The position numbers and the translations under genes are program-made. The notes under the pieces were generated by a model. That model was not told the origin of the DNA. It saw only the letters and a program-made list of their open reading frames with translations, and searched no databases. Of a stretch of 64,000 nucleotides of DNA, positions 33,518 through 42,185 are shown piece after piece. Each line of letters starts with the position of its first letter. Position 1 is the first letter of the stretch. This DNA is from Candidatus Limivivens intestinipullorum (GTDB lineage Bacteria > Bacillota > Clostridia > Lachnospirales > Lachnospiraceae): positions 1 through 64,000 of the forward strand of contig DVIQ01000022.1 of NCBI GenBank assembly GCA_018711185.1, read 5' to 3'.

Positions 33518-34948
33518 TTAAACGATTATGATTTTTTTCGTCAGTCCTGTGTTTTTCAGTATTTTCCGGTATCCGGCTCTTTTGGATTTGGGAGCGCTAA
33601 GCTTTACAGAACCGGAGTATCTCCCGGTATTGGCGAATGCCTTTTTCCCAACAGTTTTGGAGGTAAGCTTTGTGCTTTTAATAGTAATCCTTTTTACAAA
33701 GTAATTGGCGGCAAAGGCTTCCTGTCCAATCTTTTTTACATTTTTCCCAATGGTAATGCTGGTTATGGAACCCTGGCCGGTTACGTTCCGGAAAGCTTTG
33801 GCCTTGATGGCCGTTACAGGATACTTTTTCCCGTAGACAGCGACGGTATCCGGAATCACAATTTGTCCGGATTTATGTTGGTACAGCAGCTTGTCTGCCG
33901 TCAGTTCCTTGTTCCGGTACGAATAACGGATTCCGTTTACATCGAAGGTATCTCTGTTTTTCGGTTCTTTTCCTTTATAAAAGCTTTTTGCGGAACTGTC
34001 AACCTTGTGAGATACCGTATCGCTCCATTCGGAGTAGTATTTTTTCCCGTCCAGAGCGGTCTTATAAGTGCGGATCTGAAAGTATGTGGTCTTTCCCTTT
34101 GTAAGGTGACTGCTGAGAGAACAAGCATTTACAATGGTTCCAAAAGCGTTCAACATAGGTATCTTTGTCTGGTACACTTTGGACTGAAACTTTCGGTCTC
34201 TGGAATAGCGGATTTGAAAGCCGTCGATGTTCTGAATATTAAAGTCATCCGAATTCCAGATTACCTTGGCAGTGTGGTCATTTTCAGGCAGAATATCCGG
34301 AATCGCTCCTTCGTTCCTGATTTCCGTGATAGAAGTGCCTTTCAGCCGAAATTTCAGGGAAAAGACGGCGGAAGCCGGTTCGTAGGTATCGGTTCCGGCG
34401 GATCGTATCTTGATTTTTACGGTGCCGAGGAAACCGTCTTTTATCTTCAGTACGCCGTCTTTTGTAAGGGAAACGCCTTTGGTGCTGGTGGAATAGCGAA
34501 GGGACGGATTCCCCAAAGCGCTGCACCTGAGATAAACGGTAACCGGATTGGAGTAGGTTTCATACGCGCGTTCGGACAAGAGTGTAATTTTATTCCTGGC
34601 CCGTTTGATTTGAAAGAAAACAGAGGCTTCCCCGGTGTAGGCACCTTTTCCGACGAGGATGATTTCATGCTTCCCCACGGAGACGGCGGATGCGCCGTAT
34701 ACTGTATAGTCGGTTCCTTCTTTTAGAAGCTGTGTCCCGGCTTTTACAGTAATTTCAGGCGCGCATTTTCCTCCGGTATACGAGAAGGTTTTTTGGGAAA
34801 GCGTGATTTTGCAGTCTGATATATCCGTTCCCGACGCTCTGGCCTGAAAGCTTGGGACAAGAATCAGCAGCGCGGCTGCGAGAAGTCCCAAAAGTAGCAG
34901 GCAAAGGCTGTTGTGCGCTTGTTCTTTTTTGTAATTCATATTCCTCAC
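33518..34948 (-). CDS. Secreted FN3-like and leucine-rich-repeat protein
   Basis: A 476-residue protein with a signal peptide (a hydrophobic LLLLGLLAAALLILV run ending near ARASG). Ig-like segments (about 40-200) are followed by an FN3-like module with GFQIRYSRDRKFQSK and KGKTTYFQIRTYK (about 225-305), and then BspA-type LRR_5 repeats (KAFRNV...ITIGKNVKKIGQEAFAAN, about 370-450). No LPXTG or other anchor is seen. It begins 5 bp after the larger LRR gene and is probably in the same operon. Such proteins are commonly surface adhesins or scaffold proteins in gut Firmicutes, but no ligand can be named. Confidence 0.8.
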   Translation of the reverse strand: MRNMNYKKEQAHNSLCLLLLGLLAAALLILVPSFQARASGTDISDCKITLSQKTFSYTGGKCAPEITVKAGTQLLKEGTDYTVYGASAVSVGKHEIILVGKGAYTGEASVFFQIKRARNKITLLSERAYETYSNPVTVYLRCSALGNPSLRYSTSTKGVSLTKDGVLKIKDGFLGTVKIKIRSAGTDTYEPASAVFSLKFRLKGTSITEIRNEGAIPDILPENDHTAKVIWNSDDFNIQNIDGFQIRYSRDRKFQSKVYQTKIPMLNAFGTIVNACSLSSHLTKGKTTYFQIRTYKTALDGKKYYSEWSDTVSHKVDSSAKSFYKGKEPKNRDTFDVNGIRYSYRNKELTADKLLYQHKSGQIVIPDTVAVYGKKYPVTAIKAKAFRNVTGQGSITSITIGKNVKKIGQEAFAANYFVKRITIKSTKLTSKTVGKKAFANTGRYSGSVKLSAPKSKRAGYRKILKNTGLTKKIIIV

Positions 34949-34953
34949 ACTCC

Positions 34954-37209
34954 CTATTTAAATTTTCCGATATAAAGTTTGTGGACAGATGCGGTCTTTT
35001 TTCCATTCGCTGTGGTCCAGTAGACACAGCCATTTTTATACTTGATTTCTTCGCAGGCGTTCAGAGAAATTTTTCCGATCCGTGTGGCTTTCTGCAGAAT
35101 TTTCCCCGTGGGGGAAAGAACCATGTAATAGCTTTCCGTTCCAGCGCTGCTTTCTTTTTCCCATAACACCAGAATTTGCTGGCGTTCCATAACGGCAACA
35201 GCGGAGGCGGTGACAGAAGCGTCTTTATAATTTGTAAGCCATTTTACACCGGTATCTGTCCGGGAACTGCCGCAGCTGGAGCCTTTTCGTCTGGAACCGG
35301 AAAGCATGGATTTTTGGGTGACCGGGCTGACGATCTGGATGAAAAGCTGCTGGTTTTCCTTTCGAAATTTTTCACTCATGGAAGGAGCCGATGAGCCTAC
35401 AAGCACAATACCCGTGGACACCTTGGCGATGCCGCCGAGCCTGGCGTTTGTGAAGTTTTCTCCGGAGTTCCCGTAAAAATGAAAGGGAGTGGCGGACCAA
35501 CGGTTGGCAAGACCGGATTCCGCCAGGGCGAAGCCGCGGGTACTCCCGCCGTCTCCAAGGTTCGCGAAAACCACATCCCCGTTTTCCCTGGCTAAAATTT
35601 TCTGATCAAAGGAGTGGCTGACATAGCTGCTGTATGACGTATCCCGCGTCATAGTTTTTATATTGACACAGAAAACGTCATTGGACTGATGCACGTTATT
35701 CATCTGTCTGGCATAGGAGCAGACCAGTACATTTCCCTGGAATGTCACGGCGCAGTTTCCGGAGTGAAAGGGATCCGCGGTATCCATGTGATCGCCGGTA
35801 TTATAAGAGAGGCAGCTTTTGACATATTTGCCATTTTTATTGTACTTTGATACAGCGAGAACGACTTTGCCGGATTTCCAGCTTTCCTGTCCCCATACGA
35901 TGTAATAATTGCCATCCGGCCCTCCGGCCACAGCGCCTACTTTATCATATCTTTTTTTTATTTTAATCGTTTTCGCGGCTTTCAGGCTCGCGTTATTGAG
36001 GATCGAGATATAGACATATTTCGATCCGCTGTAAGCGATTGTGTAACGCCCTTGGGAATCGATAAAATCACTGACTGCGGATACCCGTGCCCACTGCTGA
36101 TCATAATTTTGCGTACGGACTTTCTCCTTCAGCGTTATATTTTTCGTCTGGATTTTCACCTTTTTGGAGCTTTTGACAGTGACTGTTTTGCCCGATTCGG
36201 TATATGCTTCCAGATTCGTGCCGGCAGAATTGTAAGTCTTTCCGTTCACTTTTTTCCAGGCGACGATCCGATACCGGTAACGGGTGTCTTTTTTCAGCCC
36301 TTTATCGGTATAGGATGAAACGCTCCGTTTTTGTATTGTCTTTATCAGCTTGTATTTTTTCGAGGTTCCGTCGCAGCGGTAAATTTTATAGCCTGACGCG
36401 CCGTCCACGGTTGACCAGATTAACTGAATACTGGATGCGGTAATCTTTTTTGTGGAACCAAGCTCCTTAGAACTGTCCGGAACTACGGTATAGGACGCTT
36501 TGATACTGCCGGTATAATTATTCGGATTGTAATCCGCGGCCTTTATGGTAACCGTCTTTTTTCCAACTGTGCCGCGTTCGGAAACGGACGGCCAGAAGCA
36601 GGTATAGTCTCTGCCTTCCTTTAAGGTTTTGCCATTCAGCTTTACTGTGACAGAGATTTTATCTGAGGCGTCGCTCTGACAGACGGAGGTTTTCCCAAGA
36701 GTCACCTTTGCGCCGGCCAGGCTGACGCCTCCGTTTAAAAGGACCTTTGCTCCGTTTTCCCTGGCGAACGCGGCGGCCCTGGAATCAGCCGCGCATACAA
36801 AGGTGATTTGACTCGGGTTAAAAAACGCTTCGTCTCCGATGAGCGTATTTTTCCCCTTCACTGTGACTTCAGTGATCGAATAGCTGAAATAAAATGCCCG
36901 CGGTTCAACGGTTCTTATGGAATCCGGAAGCTGCACCTCCCTGACTTTCGAGGCGCGGACAGCGCCGGACGCAATCGACGTCACGGCTTTTCTGTCTATT
37001 TTCGACGGAATGACCAGTTTTTCATTGCTGCCGCTGTAGCCGGTAACCGTTATGGTACCGGCGGAGGATACGGCATAGGTAAAATCTCCGTATACGCCGG
37101 AGAATTCCGCGGCCTGGGCGGACAGCTGCGGCAGAGCCGCGCAGACGGGAACGCACAGAAGAAAAAGTACTGCGGTCAGCATCCCGAGGCTTCGTTTGTT
37201 GACATTCAT
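34954..37209 (-). CDS. Secreted LRR/FN3 protein with a beta-propeller-like C-terminal half
   Basis: A 751-residue protein. After a signal peptide (cut near AQAAE) come BspA-type LRR_5 repeats (about 40-150, with VREVQLPDSIRTVEPRAFYF), an Ig-like segment (165-240) and an FN3-like module (about 250-340, SGYKIYRCDGTSKKYKLIK and KKDTRYRYRIVAWKK). The last 400 residues hold repeated beta strands such as GPDGNYYIVWGQESWKSGKVVLAV and ENGDVVFANLGDGGS, which suggests a propeller-like fold. No anchoring motif is present. It is the first gene of a two-gene operon with the 476-residue protein. The function is not known; surface exposure is inferred from the signal peptide and domains. Confidence 0.78.
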   Translation of the reverse strand: MNVNKRSLGMLTAVLFLLCVPVCAALPQLSAQAAEFSGVYGDFTYAVSSAGTITVTGYSGSNEKLVIPSKIDRKAVTSIASGAVRASKVREVQLPDSIRTVEPRAFYFSYSITEVTVKGKNTLIGDEAFFNPSQITFVCAADSRAAAFARENGAKVLLNGGVSLAGAKVTLGKTSVCQSDASDKISVTVKLNGKTLKEGRDYTCFWPSVSERGTVGKKTVTIKAADYNPNNYTGSIKASYTVVPDSSKELGSTKKITASSIQLIWSTVDGASGYKIYRCDGTSKKYKLIKTIQKRSVSSYTDKGLKKDTRYRYRIVAWKKVNGKTYNSAGTNLEAYTESGKTVTVKSSKKVKIQTKNITLKEKVRTQNYDQQWARVSAVSDFIDSQGRYTIAYSGSKYVYISILNNASLKAAKTIKIKKRYDKVGAVAGGPDGNYYIVWGQESWKSGKVVLAVSKYNKNGKYVKSCLSYNTGDHMDTADPFHSGNCAVTFQGNVLVCSYARQMNNVHQSNDVFCVNIKTMTRDTSYSSYVSHSFDQKILARENGDVVFANLGDGGSTRGFALAESGLANRWSATPFHFYGNSGENFTNARLGGIAKVSTGIVLVGSSAPSMSEKFRKENQQLFIQIVSPVTQKSMLSGSRRKGSSCGSSRTDTGVKWLTNYKDASVTASAVAVMERQQILVLWEKESSAGTESYYMVLSPTGKILQKATRIGKISLNACEEIKYKNGCVYWTTANGKKTASVHKLYIGKFK

Positions 37210-37490
37210 AACTGCATACTCCCTTTCTTAATTTTCTGAACAGCGCCCGCGTCAGGAGAAAAGCTTTGCGCGGATACGCGCTGCTGTTTAAATCTAGTTT
37301 ATCATAAATAGAAGAAATGGAGAACATAAAATTACGTTCCGAAAACGAAGCGAGCGATTCGGCTATGAGAGATCAGATTTTGAAAACCTGTCCGGATGAA
37401 CGGAAGAGGCTTGAAATTCAAAAATGAGTGCAGATAATTAATGTTGGTTTTTCGCCCTATAGCATCAGAAAAGGCATGGCAGATCCAATC
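37210..37490. other. Gap with the left flanking repeat of the marR-MATE cassette
   Basis: No gene is seen. Bases 37336-37400 hold GAAAACGAAGCGAG, ATTCGGCTATG and GATTTTGAAAACCTGTCCGG; the same blocks recur in the same order at 39393-39482 on the other side of the marR-MATE genes. Confidence 0.55.
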
Positions 37491-37519
37491 TTGACAGGGC
37501 AGGAGAATCGGATTAAAAT
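37491..37519 (+). promoter_or_regulatory. Promoter of marR-MATE operon
   Basis: A perfect TTGACA (37491-37496), a 17-bp spacer and TAAAAT (37514-37519). It leaves a leader of about 35 bases before the chosen start, where MarR would be expected to bind and repress itself. Confidence 0.8.
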
Positions 37520-37561
37520 AGTTAGGAACCGAAATAATAAATGGAAAGAAGGGGAAAAGAA

Positions 37562-37987
37562 ATGGAAGCGGGGAAGATGATCAATAAAATTTCCAACCGT
37601 CTGCGGCGCCGCTCGAAAAAAGCGCAGGAAACTCTGGGAATCACCGGGGCAAAAGGGAATATATTGAACTACATTCTGGTGGAAAGTGAAGCGCATAACG
37701 TTTACCAGAAGGAGATTGAAGAGGAATTCGGACTCAGGCCATCTACGGCCACGGAGGTCTTGAAGCATTTGGAAGAAGAAAACCTGATTGTCCGGATTCC
37801 GGACGAAATGGACGGCAGATACAAAAAGATTGTATTTACAGATAAGGCTGAGAAAATCCGGAATGCCTTAAAAAGCGAAATTGAGGATTCTGAGGCCGTT
37901 CTGCTTCGGGGCATAACGCGGGAAGAACAGGAAACGTTTATGCGAATTACAAAAAAAATGCTTGAGAATCTGGAGGAAAAGCAGTGA
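37562..37987 (+). CDS. MarR-family regulator
   Basis: About 141 residues with a winged helix-turn-helix: EIEEEFGLRPSTATEVLKHLEEENLIVRIPDEMDGRYKKIVFTDKAE contains the recognition helix and the MarR-type wing with a conserved Asp/Gly/Arg. ATG 37541 lies upstream in frame but has no ribosome binding site; ATG 37562 follows GAAGGGG. The stop codon overlaps the MATE start by one base (TGATG), so the two are translationally coupled. MarR proteins often repress an adjacent efflux gene and release it when a small toxic molecule binds; that is the likely role here. Confidence 0.9.
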   Translation: MEAGKMINKISNRLRRRSKKAQETLGITGAKGNILNYILVESEAHNVYQKEIEEEFGLRPSTATEVLKHLEEENLIVRIPDEMDGRYKKIVFTDKAEKIRNALKSEIEDSEAVLLRGITREEQETFMRITKKMLENLEEKQ

Positions 37988-39324
37988 TGGACGAACATGA
38001 ATTGATGGGAAATATGAAAATTTCCAAAGCTGTGGCCAAAATGGCGGTTCCCAGCGTAATCAGCAGCCTGGTCACAGTACTTTACAATATGGCGGACACG
38101 TTCTTTGTAGGACAGACTGGAGATCCCCTTCAGGTGGCCGCGGTAAGTCTGACGAACCCGATTTTTATTTTGATGATGGCCTTTGCGAATATGTTCGGTA
38201 TGGGAGGCAGCGCGGTTCTCTCCATAGCGATGGGAGAGAAGAATGAGAAAAGAGCCAAAAACGCGTCCTCCTTTGTGACGTACGCATCCCTGATTGTAGG
38301 AGTCGTTTTCATGGCGGTTCTCCTTGTATTCATGAATCCAATACTGGGTCTGTTCGGCGCCAATCAGGAGACGTATGAATTTGCCAGAGGCTATACGCTG
38401 CATATATCCTACGGCGCGCCCTTTATTATCTGGTCGGCGGCGGCCAGCTTTATTGTCAGGGCAGAGGGAGCCAGCAAGGAGGCTATGATCGGAAGTATGA
38501 TCGGCACGGTGGTAAATATTGTGCTGGATCCTATTTTTATTTCCGTTTTGGGACAGGGAACTGCCGGAGCCGCGATTGCCACCACCATAGGAAACGTTCT
38601 TGCCAGCGCCTATTACCTGTGGTATTTTTTGAAAAAAAGCAGAGTCCTCTCCCTTCGCTGGAAGGATTTTACGGTAAAGGATGGGATTCTGACCAGAACC
38701 TGCGCCTCCGGGCTGCCTACCGCCATTTTCTCCGCTCTGATGAGCGTGTCCACAATTGTGCTGAATCAGCTTCTGGTGGGGTACGGGAATGCCCCGGTGG
38801 CCGCAATCGGCATTGTATTTAAAGCCAATATGTTTATTACTTTTCTTCAGATGGGCCTGGCCAACGGAGTGCAGCCCCTTCTGGGTTATAATTATGGGGC
38901 CGGGAATATGCAGAGATTTCGGAACGTGGAGTCTTACACAAAGAAATGCTGCCTGATTGCGGGGGCAGCGGCCACGGTTCTGTACTTTGTTTTCAGGGAG
39001 CCGATTATACGTCTGTTTATCAGCGACGAAGAGGTGGTTGCCTACGGGATTCAGATGCTGATCGCTTATATGCTTTCAGGACCGGTGATTGGGCTCCTTT
39101 TCGTGAACATGAACTGTATGCAGTCCGTGGGCCACGCTTTCCCTGCCACCCTGCTGTCCGTTTTGCGCCAGGGCATTCTGCTGATTCCGCTTCTGTATTT
39201 TCTGCGCGCATTCTTTGGACTGGAGGGTGTGATTTTGGGACAGCCTCTGACCGATTACATAGCGGTTCTGCTGTCCGTATTTTTATGGAGAAAGATCAGA
39301 AAAAATCTGGAAAACAACACATAA
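37987..39324 (+). CDS. MATE-family efflux transporter
   Basis: A 445-residue membrane protein with 12 hydrophobic segments in two related halves. The opening ISKAVAKMAVPSVISSLVTVLYNMADTFFVGQ, and the second-half GLPTAIFSALMSVSTIVLNQLL, are typical of MATE/DinF-type antiporters. The likely start is ATG 37987, overlapping the marR stop codon by one base. MATE proteins expel cationic drugs and similar compounds using Na+ or H+ gradients. Control by the co-transcribed MarR protein is likely. Confidence 0.93.
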   Translation: MDEHELMGNMKISKAVAKMAVPSVISSLVTVLYNMADTFFVGQTGDPLQVAAVSLTNPIFILMMAFANMFGMGGSAVLSIAMGEKNEKRAKNASSFVTYASLIVGVVFMAVLLVFMNPILGLFGANQETYEFARGYTLHISYGAPFIIWSAAASFIVRAEGASKEAMIGSMIGTVVNIVLDPIFISVLGQGTAGAAIATTIGNVLASAYYLWYFLKKSRVLSLRWKDFTVKDGILTRTCASGLPTAIFSALMSVSTIVLNQLLVGYGNAPVAAIGIVFKANMFITFLQMGLANGVQPLLGYNYGAGNMQRFRNVESYTKKCCLIAGAAATVLYFVFREPIIRLFISDEEVVAYGIQMLIAYMLSGPVIGLLFVNMNCMQSVGHAFPATLLSVLRQGILLIPLLYFLRAFFGLEGVILGQPLTDYIAVLLSVFLWRKIRKNLENNT

Positions 39325-39392
39325 AAACGTGGGCCATGCAGAGTATGTTTTAAGCGACTTCTTAATTATGGCATATAGAATTATGGCTTGAA

Positions 39393-39482
39393 AACGAAGC
39401 GGGTAATCATTCGGCCATGCCGAACTGTTCCAAAGAGGGTTCTTTGGTTGACGCAATTGGATTTTGGAAACCTGTCCGGTTG
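39393..39482 (+). repeat. Right flanking repeat of the marR-MATE cassette
   Basis: GAAAACGAAGCGGG, ATTCGGCCATG and GATTTTGGAAACCTGTCCGG repeat blocks found at 37336-37400, with about 35 extra bases in the middle. Imperfect direct repeats thus bracket the operon. The last block runs into the target duplication of MITE copy A4. Confidence 0.6.
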
Positions 39483-39485
39483 AAA

Positions 39486-39620
39486 GTTACAGTTCAGCCT
39501 TGCTGAACCGTAACTGCGAAAATCCATTTGAAATCGCCTGCGGCGATGGGATTTTCGCACTCCTGAATCACGTTCTTACGGTCCGCGCAGCATGTGCGCA
39601 GACCTGGGCTGAACTGTTAC
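39486..39620 (-). mobile_element. GTAAC-type MITE, copy A4 (135 bp), reverse orientation
   Basis: The ends are GTTACAGTTCAGCC and GGGCTGAACTGTTAC. It is flanked by exact 8-bp duplications GGTTGAAA at 39478-39485 and 39621-39628. The internal hairpins are intact. Confidence 0.95.
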
Positions 39621-39721
39621 GGTTGAAATACATGAGAACTTGTGGTATCGTAACGATAAAGACAGTGAACAGACGCAGGTAAGGAGCGTTTTTGGCGGCG
39701 TGGAAGGAGTGTGAAGACCGA

Positions 39722-41395
39722 ATGGGAGTTTATTTGAACAGTACAAGCGCCTATGGCCTGTTTCGGGAAGACTATTCTCTCACATATTATGTGGACAAGA
39801 CGGACATTCTTGGTGAACTGGTGCCCCTGATCGAGCTGAAGCAGAATGTAAGCGGCAAAGCCGACGGGAACAGAGGAAAAGGACCTAAGTATGTGGCGAT
39901 CACGAGGCCCCGCCGCTTTGGAAAGACGGTCATGGCGAATATGATTGCCGCTTACTTCGGAAAAGGAATCGACAGCCATGAAGAGTTTGATACATTGAAG
40001 GTGTCCGGATATCCATGGTATAAAAAACATTTAAATCAACATAACCTGATCCGCATCACGTTTAACGAGATGCCGGACGAGGGAGCGTTGACCTATGAGC
40101 AGTACATTAACATGATAAAAAATACGTTGCTGGATGACCTTGCGGCGGCGTATCCTAATGTGAAAATCCGCGATACGGATACGGTTTGGAGAGCCCTGAC
40201 AAAGGTCTATGAGTACTGCAAAGGCGAGAAGTTCATTTTCGTGCTGGATGAGTGGGACTACATCTATCATCAGGATTTTGTTACGGAGGAAGAGAAGGAG
40301 CGCTTCACGAAATTCCTCAGCAATCTCCTGAAGGACAAGGCCTACGTGGAACTGGCGTATATGACGGGAATCCTGCCCATCGCGAAATATTCTAGTGGCT
40401 CTGAGCTGAATATGTTCTTTGAATATTCCATGGCCTCCCGCGTGAAGTTCAGCGAGTATTTCGGATTTACACATGAAGAAGTGGACGGTCTGTTCCAGCG
40501 CTACCTGCAGATCGAAAAGGAGCCGCGTGTAACCCGTGAAGGGCTGGCGCTTTGGTATGACGGCTATCAGACGGCAGGAGGAAAGCGGCTGTACAATCCG
40601 CGTTCCGTGGTGGGGGCCCTGAGCGATAACCAGCTTGGGAGCTACTGGACTAGCTCCGGACCCTATGACGAAATCTTTTATTATATCGGGGCGAACGTGG
40701 ACGCCGTGAAGGACGATGTGGCGCTGCTGGTGGCGGATAATCCGGTGCCGGCCAGAGTCCAGGAATACGCGGCCACGTCCATGGAGCTGAAAACCCGGGA
40801 CGAGATTTTTTCCGCCATGGTGGTGTACGGTTTCCTGAATTATGAAAACGGCTGCGTCTCTATTCCGAACAAAGAGCTGATGGATAAATTTGCGGAGGTG
40901 GTTCAGCGGGAACCCTCCATGGGCAACGTATACAGACTCGCGAAGGAATCCGGCCGAATGCTTGCGGCCACGAAGGCCGGGGATACGGCAACCATGGCGG
41001 AGCTGATGGAATATGCTCACAACACCCACAGTCCCCTGCAGCTGTACAGCAATGAAGCAGAGCTGGCGTCTATCATCCGGTGGGTTTATCTGAAAGCCCT
41101 GGATTTTTACCGCATCGAGCGGGAGGATAAGGCGGGGATTGGCTATGTGGATTTCATCTTTTACCCTTTTCTAAAAAATGACGACGCGATCATCCTTGAG
41201 CTGAAGGTGAACCATACGGCGGAAGAGGCAATTCAGCAGATCAAAGACCGGAAGTACGCCCTGCGGTTTGAGGGGAAATTCGGGGAAAAGCCGGAGTATA
41301 CCGGACGGATCCTGGCGGTGGGCATTGCCTATCATAAGGATGATGAAGAGAAGCGCCACGAATGCAGGGTAGAGGTACTGCGGGAAAGGTTGTAA
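39722..41395 (+). CDS. AAA-ATPase-like protein with PD-(D/E)XK nuclease-like C-terminus
   Basis: About 557 residues. The N-terminus (YLNSTSAYGLFREDYSLTYYVDKTDIL) and Walker A-like RPRRFGKTVMANMIAAYFG belong to the AAA-ATPase_like family. The middle holds KFIFVLDEWDYIYH (Walker B). The C-terminal part (VDFIFYPFLKNDDAIILELKV) has the D...ExK pattern of the PD-(D/E)XK superfamily (DUF1703). ATG 39722 is chosen because family members begin with a Tyr-Leu-Asn stretch; TTG 39692, which follows AAGGAG by 5 bases, is a possible earlier start. These proteins are abundant and often multicopy in gut Firmicutes and Bacteroidetes. The function is unknown; a defence or mobile-element role has been suggested for relatives and is only inferred here. 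Confidence 0.88.
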   Translation: MGVYLNSTSAYGLFREDYSLTYYVDKTDILGELVPLIELKQNVSGKADGNRGKGPKYVAITRPRRFGKTVMANMIAAYFGKGIDSHEEFDTLKVSGYPWYKKHLNQHNLIRITFNEMPDEGALTYEQYINMIKNTLLDDLAAAYPNVKIRDTDTVWRALTKVYEYCKGEKFIFVLDEWDYIYHQDFVTEEEKERFTKFLSNLLKDKAYVELAYMTGILPIAKYSSGSELNMFFEYSMASRVKFSEYFGFTHEEVDGLFQRYLQIEKEPRVTREGLALWYDGYQTAGGKRLYNPRSVVGALSDNQLGSYWTSSGPYDEIFYYIGANVDAVKDDVALLVADNPVPARVQEYAATSMELKTRDEIFSAMVVYGFLNYENGCVSIPNKELMDKFAEVVQREPSMGNVYRLAKESGRMLAATKAGDTATMAELMEYAHNTHSPLQLYSNEAELASIIRWVYLKALDFYRIEREDKAGIGYVDFIFYPFLKNDDAIILELKVNHTAEEAIQQIKDRKYALRFEGKFGEKPEYTGRILAVGIAYHKDDEEKRHECRVEVLRERL

Positions 41396-41429
41396 AATCT
41401 ATTTAAAACTGCCTTCAGCGATGAAATTT

Positions 41430-41565
41430 GTAACAGTTCAGCCCCAGGTCTGCGCACATGCTGCGCGGATCGTAAGAACGTGATTCAGGAGTGCAAAAAC
41501 CCATCGCTGTAGGCGATTTGAAATAGATTTTGAATGTAATAATTCAACAGGGATGAACTGTTACT
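41430..41565 (+). mobile_element. GTAAC-type MITE, copy A5 (136 bp)
   Basis: Ends are GTAACAGTTCAGCC and GGGATGAACTGTTAC. The flanks TGAAATTT and TGGGATTT match in 6 of 8 positions, so the target duplication has decayed. Several internal changes suggest an older insertion. Confidence 0.85.
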
Positions 41566-41592
41566 GGGATTTAAAAAAGAAAAAATAGGGAC

Positions 41593-41622
41593 TTGCATAT
41601 TTCGGGCTGCCGGGTGTATAAT
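41593..41622 (+). promoter_or_regulatory. Promoter of tmRNA
   Basis: TTGCAT (41593-41598), an 18-bp spacer and a perfect TATAAT (41617-41622), about 29 bp before the mature 5' end. Confidence 0.8.
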
Positions 41623-41650
41623 ATATCAACCGTTGGAATACGGATAACCA

Positions 41651-42000
41651 GGGCTTGTACTGGTTTCGACGGGGGTTTTGAAGTCTGAGAAGCCATCCGC
41701 GGGCCGGGACCGCGCAGTAAACCGGACATTAAAATTAAACGCAAACAATAACGAAGAGTTATTAGCGGCTGCTTAATGCCGCTTGTCGGCCTCGGGCTGC
41801 TCACCACCTGAGATACCGGCATCAAATTGTGTGAGGCCCTCTGTTTCCAAAGCTTTGCGGAGACAGAAGAACTATGAAGCTACTAAAGCCTGGAGCCCGT
41901 CATTAGGCGCCCGGCGGAGGGAATGTTAAAATGATGACTGTGATGGGAGATGCTTAGATGAATAGGCTTTCGGACAGGGGTTCGATTCCCCTCAGGTCCA
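41651..42000 (+). ncRNA. ssrA: tmRNA (transfer-messenger RNA)
   Basis: A one-piece tmRNA that frees stalled ribosomes and tags the unfinished protein. The 5' GGGCTTG pairs with the 3' CAGGTCC over seven base pairs to make the acceptor stem, and the tRNA-like T arm GGTTCGATTCC lies near the 3' end. The tag frame starts at GCA 41741 and reads ANNNEELLAAA, then TAA (41774-41776). The 3' CCA is not encoded and must be added afterwards. The 5' region GTACTGGTTTCGACGGGG is the usual conserved block. It has its own promoter and terminator. Confidence 0.97.
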
Positions 42001-42021
42001 CTCCTTTTTGTGGAAAATAAG

Positions 42022-42070
42022 AAAAAATGCCGGGAAACCTTAGAAGTCAGGAGGGATCCCGGTATTTTTT
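42022..42070 (+). terminator. Terminator of tmRNA
   Basis: AAAAAATGCCGGGA pairs with TCCCGG.TATTTTTT around a loop of about 20 bases. It ends in a T-tract and starts with an A-tract, so it could also act on minus-strand transcripts. Confidence 0.85.
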
Positions 42071-42074
42071 GTTT

Positions 42075-42144
42075 ATTCCGCGGGGTTTTTGACTTCCGTA
42101 AGCAATGGGCCAAGCGAATATACCTGCATGTCCATTTGGCAGTT
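42075..42144 (+). repeat. Deletion derivative of the 185-bp repeat
   Basis: TTATTCCGCGGGGTTTTTGAC joins the two ends of family C with the middle missing. It is followed by GGGCCAAGCG...TGTCCATTTGGC, which matches the left half of the full copies. Confidence 0.55.
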
Positions 42145-42185
42145 TCCGTAGGATCGCTTGGACATCCTTAAAAGGAGGGCGCAGT

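Noticed and set aside
33395-34726. A 443-codon plus-strand frame over the LRR/FN3 gene
   Set aside because: It is antisense to a protein with a signal peptide and clear domains, and its own sequence (Phe/Gly/Arg-rich) has no known pattern.
40031-41029. A 332-codon minus-strand frame
   Set aside because: It is the shadow of the AAA-ATPase-like gene and lacks a ribosome binding site.
41970-42000. An attachment site at the 3' end of tmRNA
   Set aside because: tmRNA is a common integration site, but I found no second copy of its 3' end and no integrase in the window. The short match near 48402 is only about 9 bases and lies in the 185-bp repeat.
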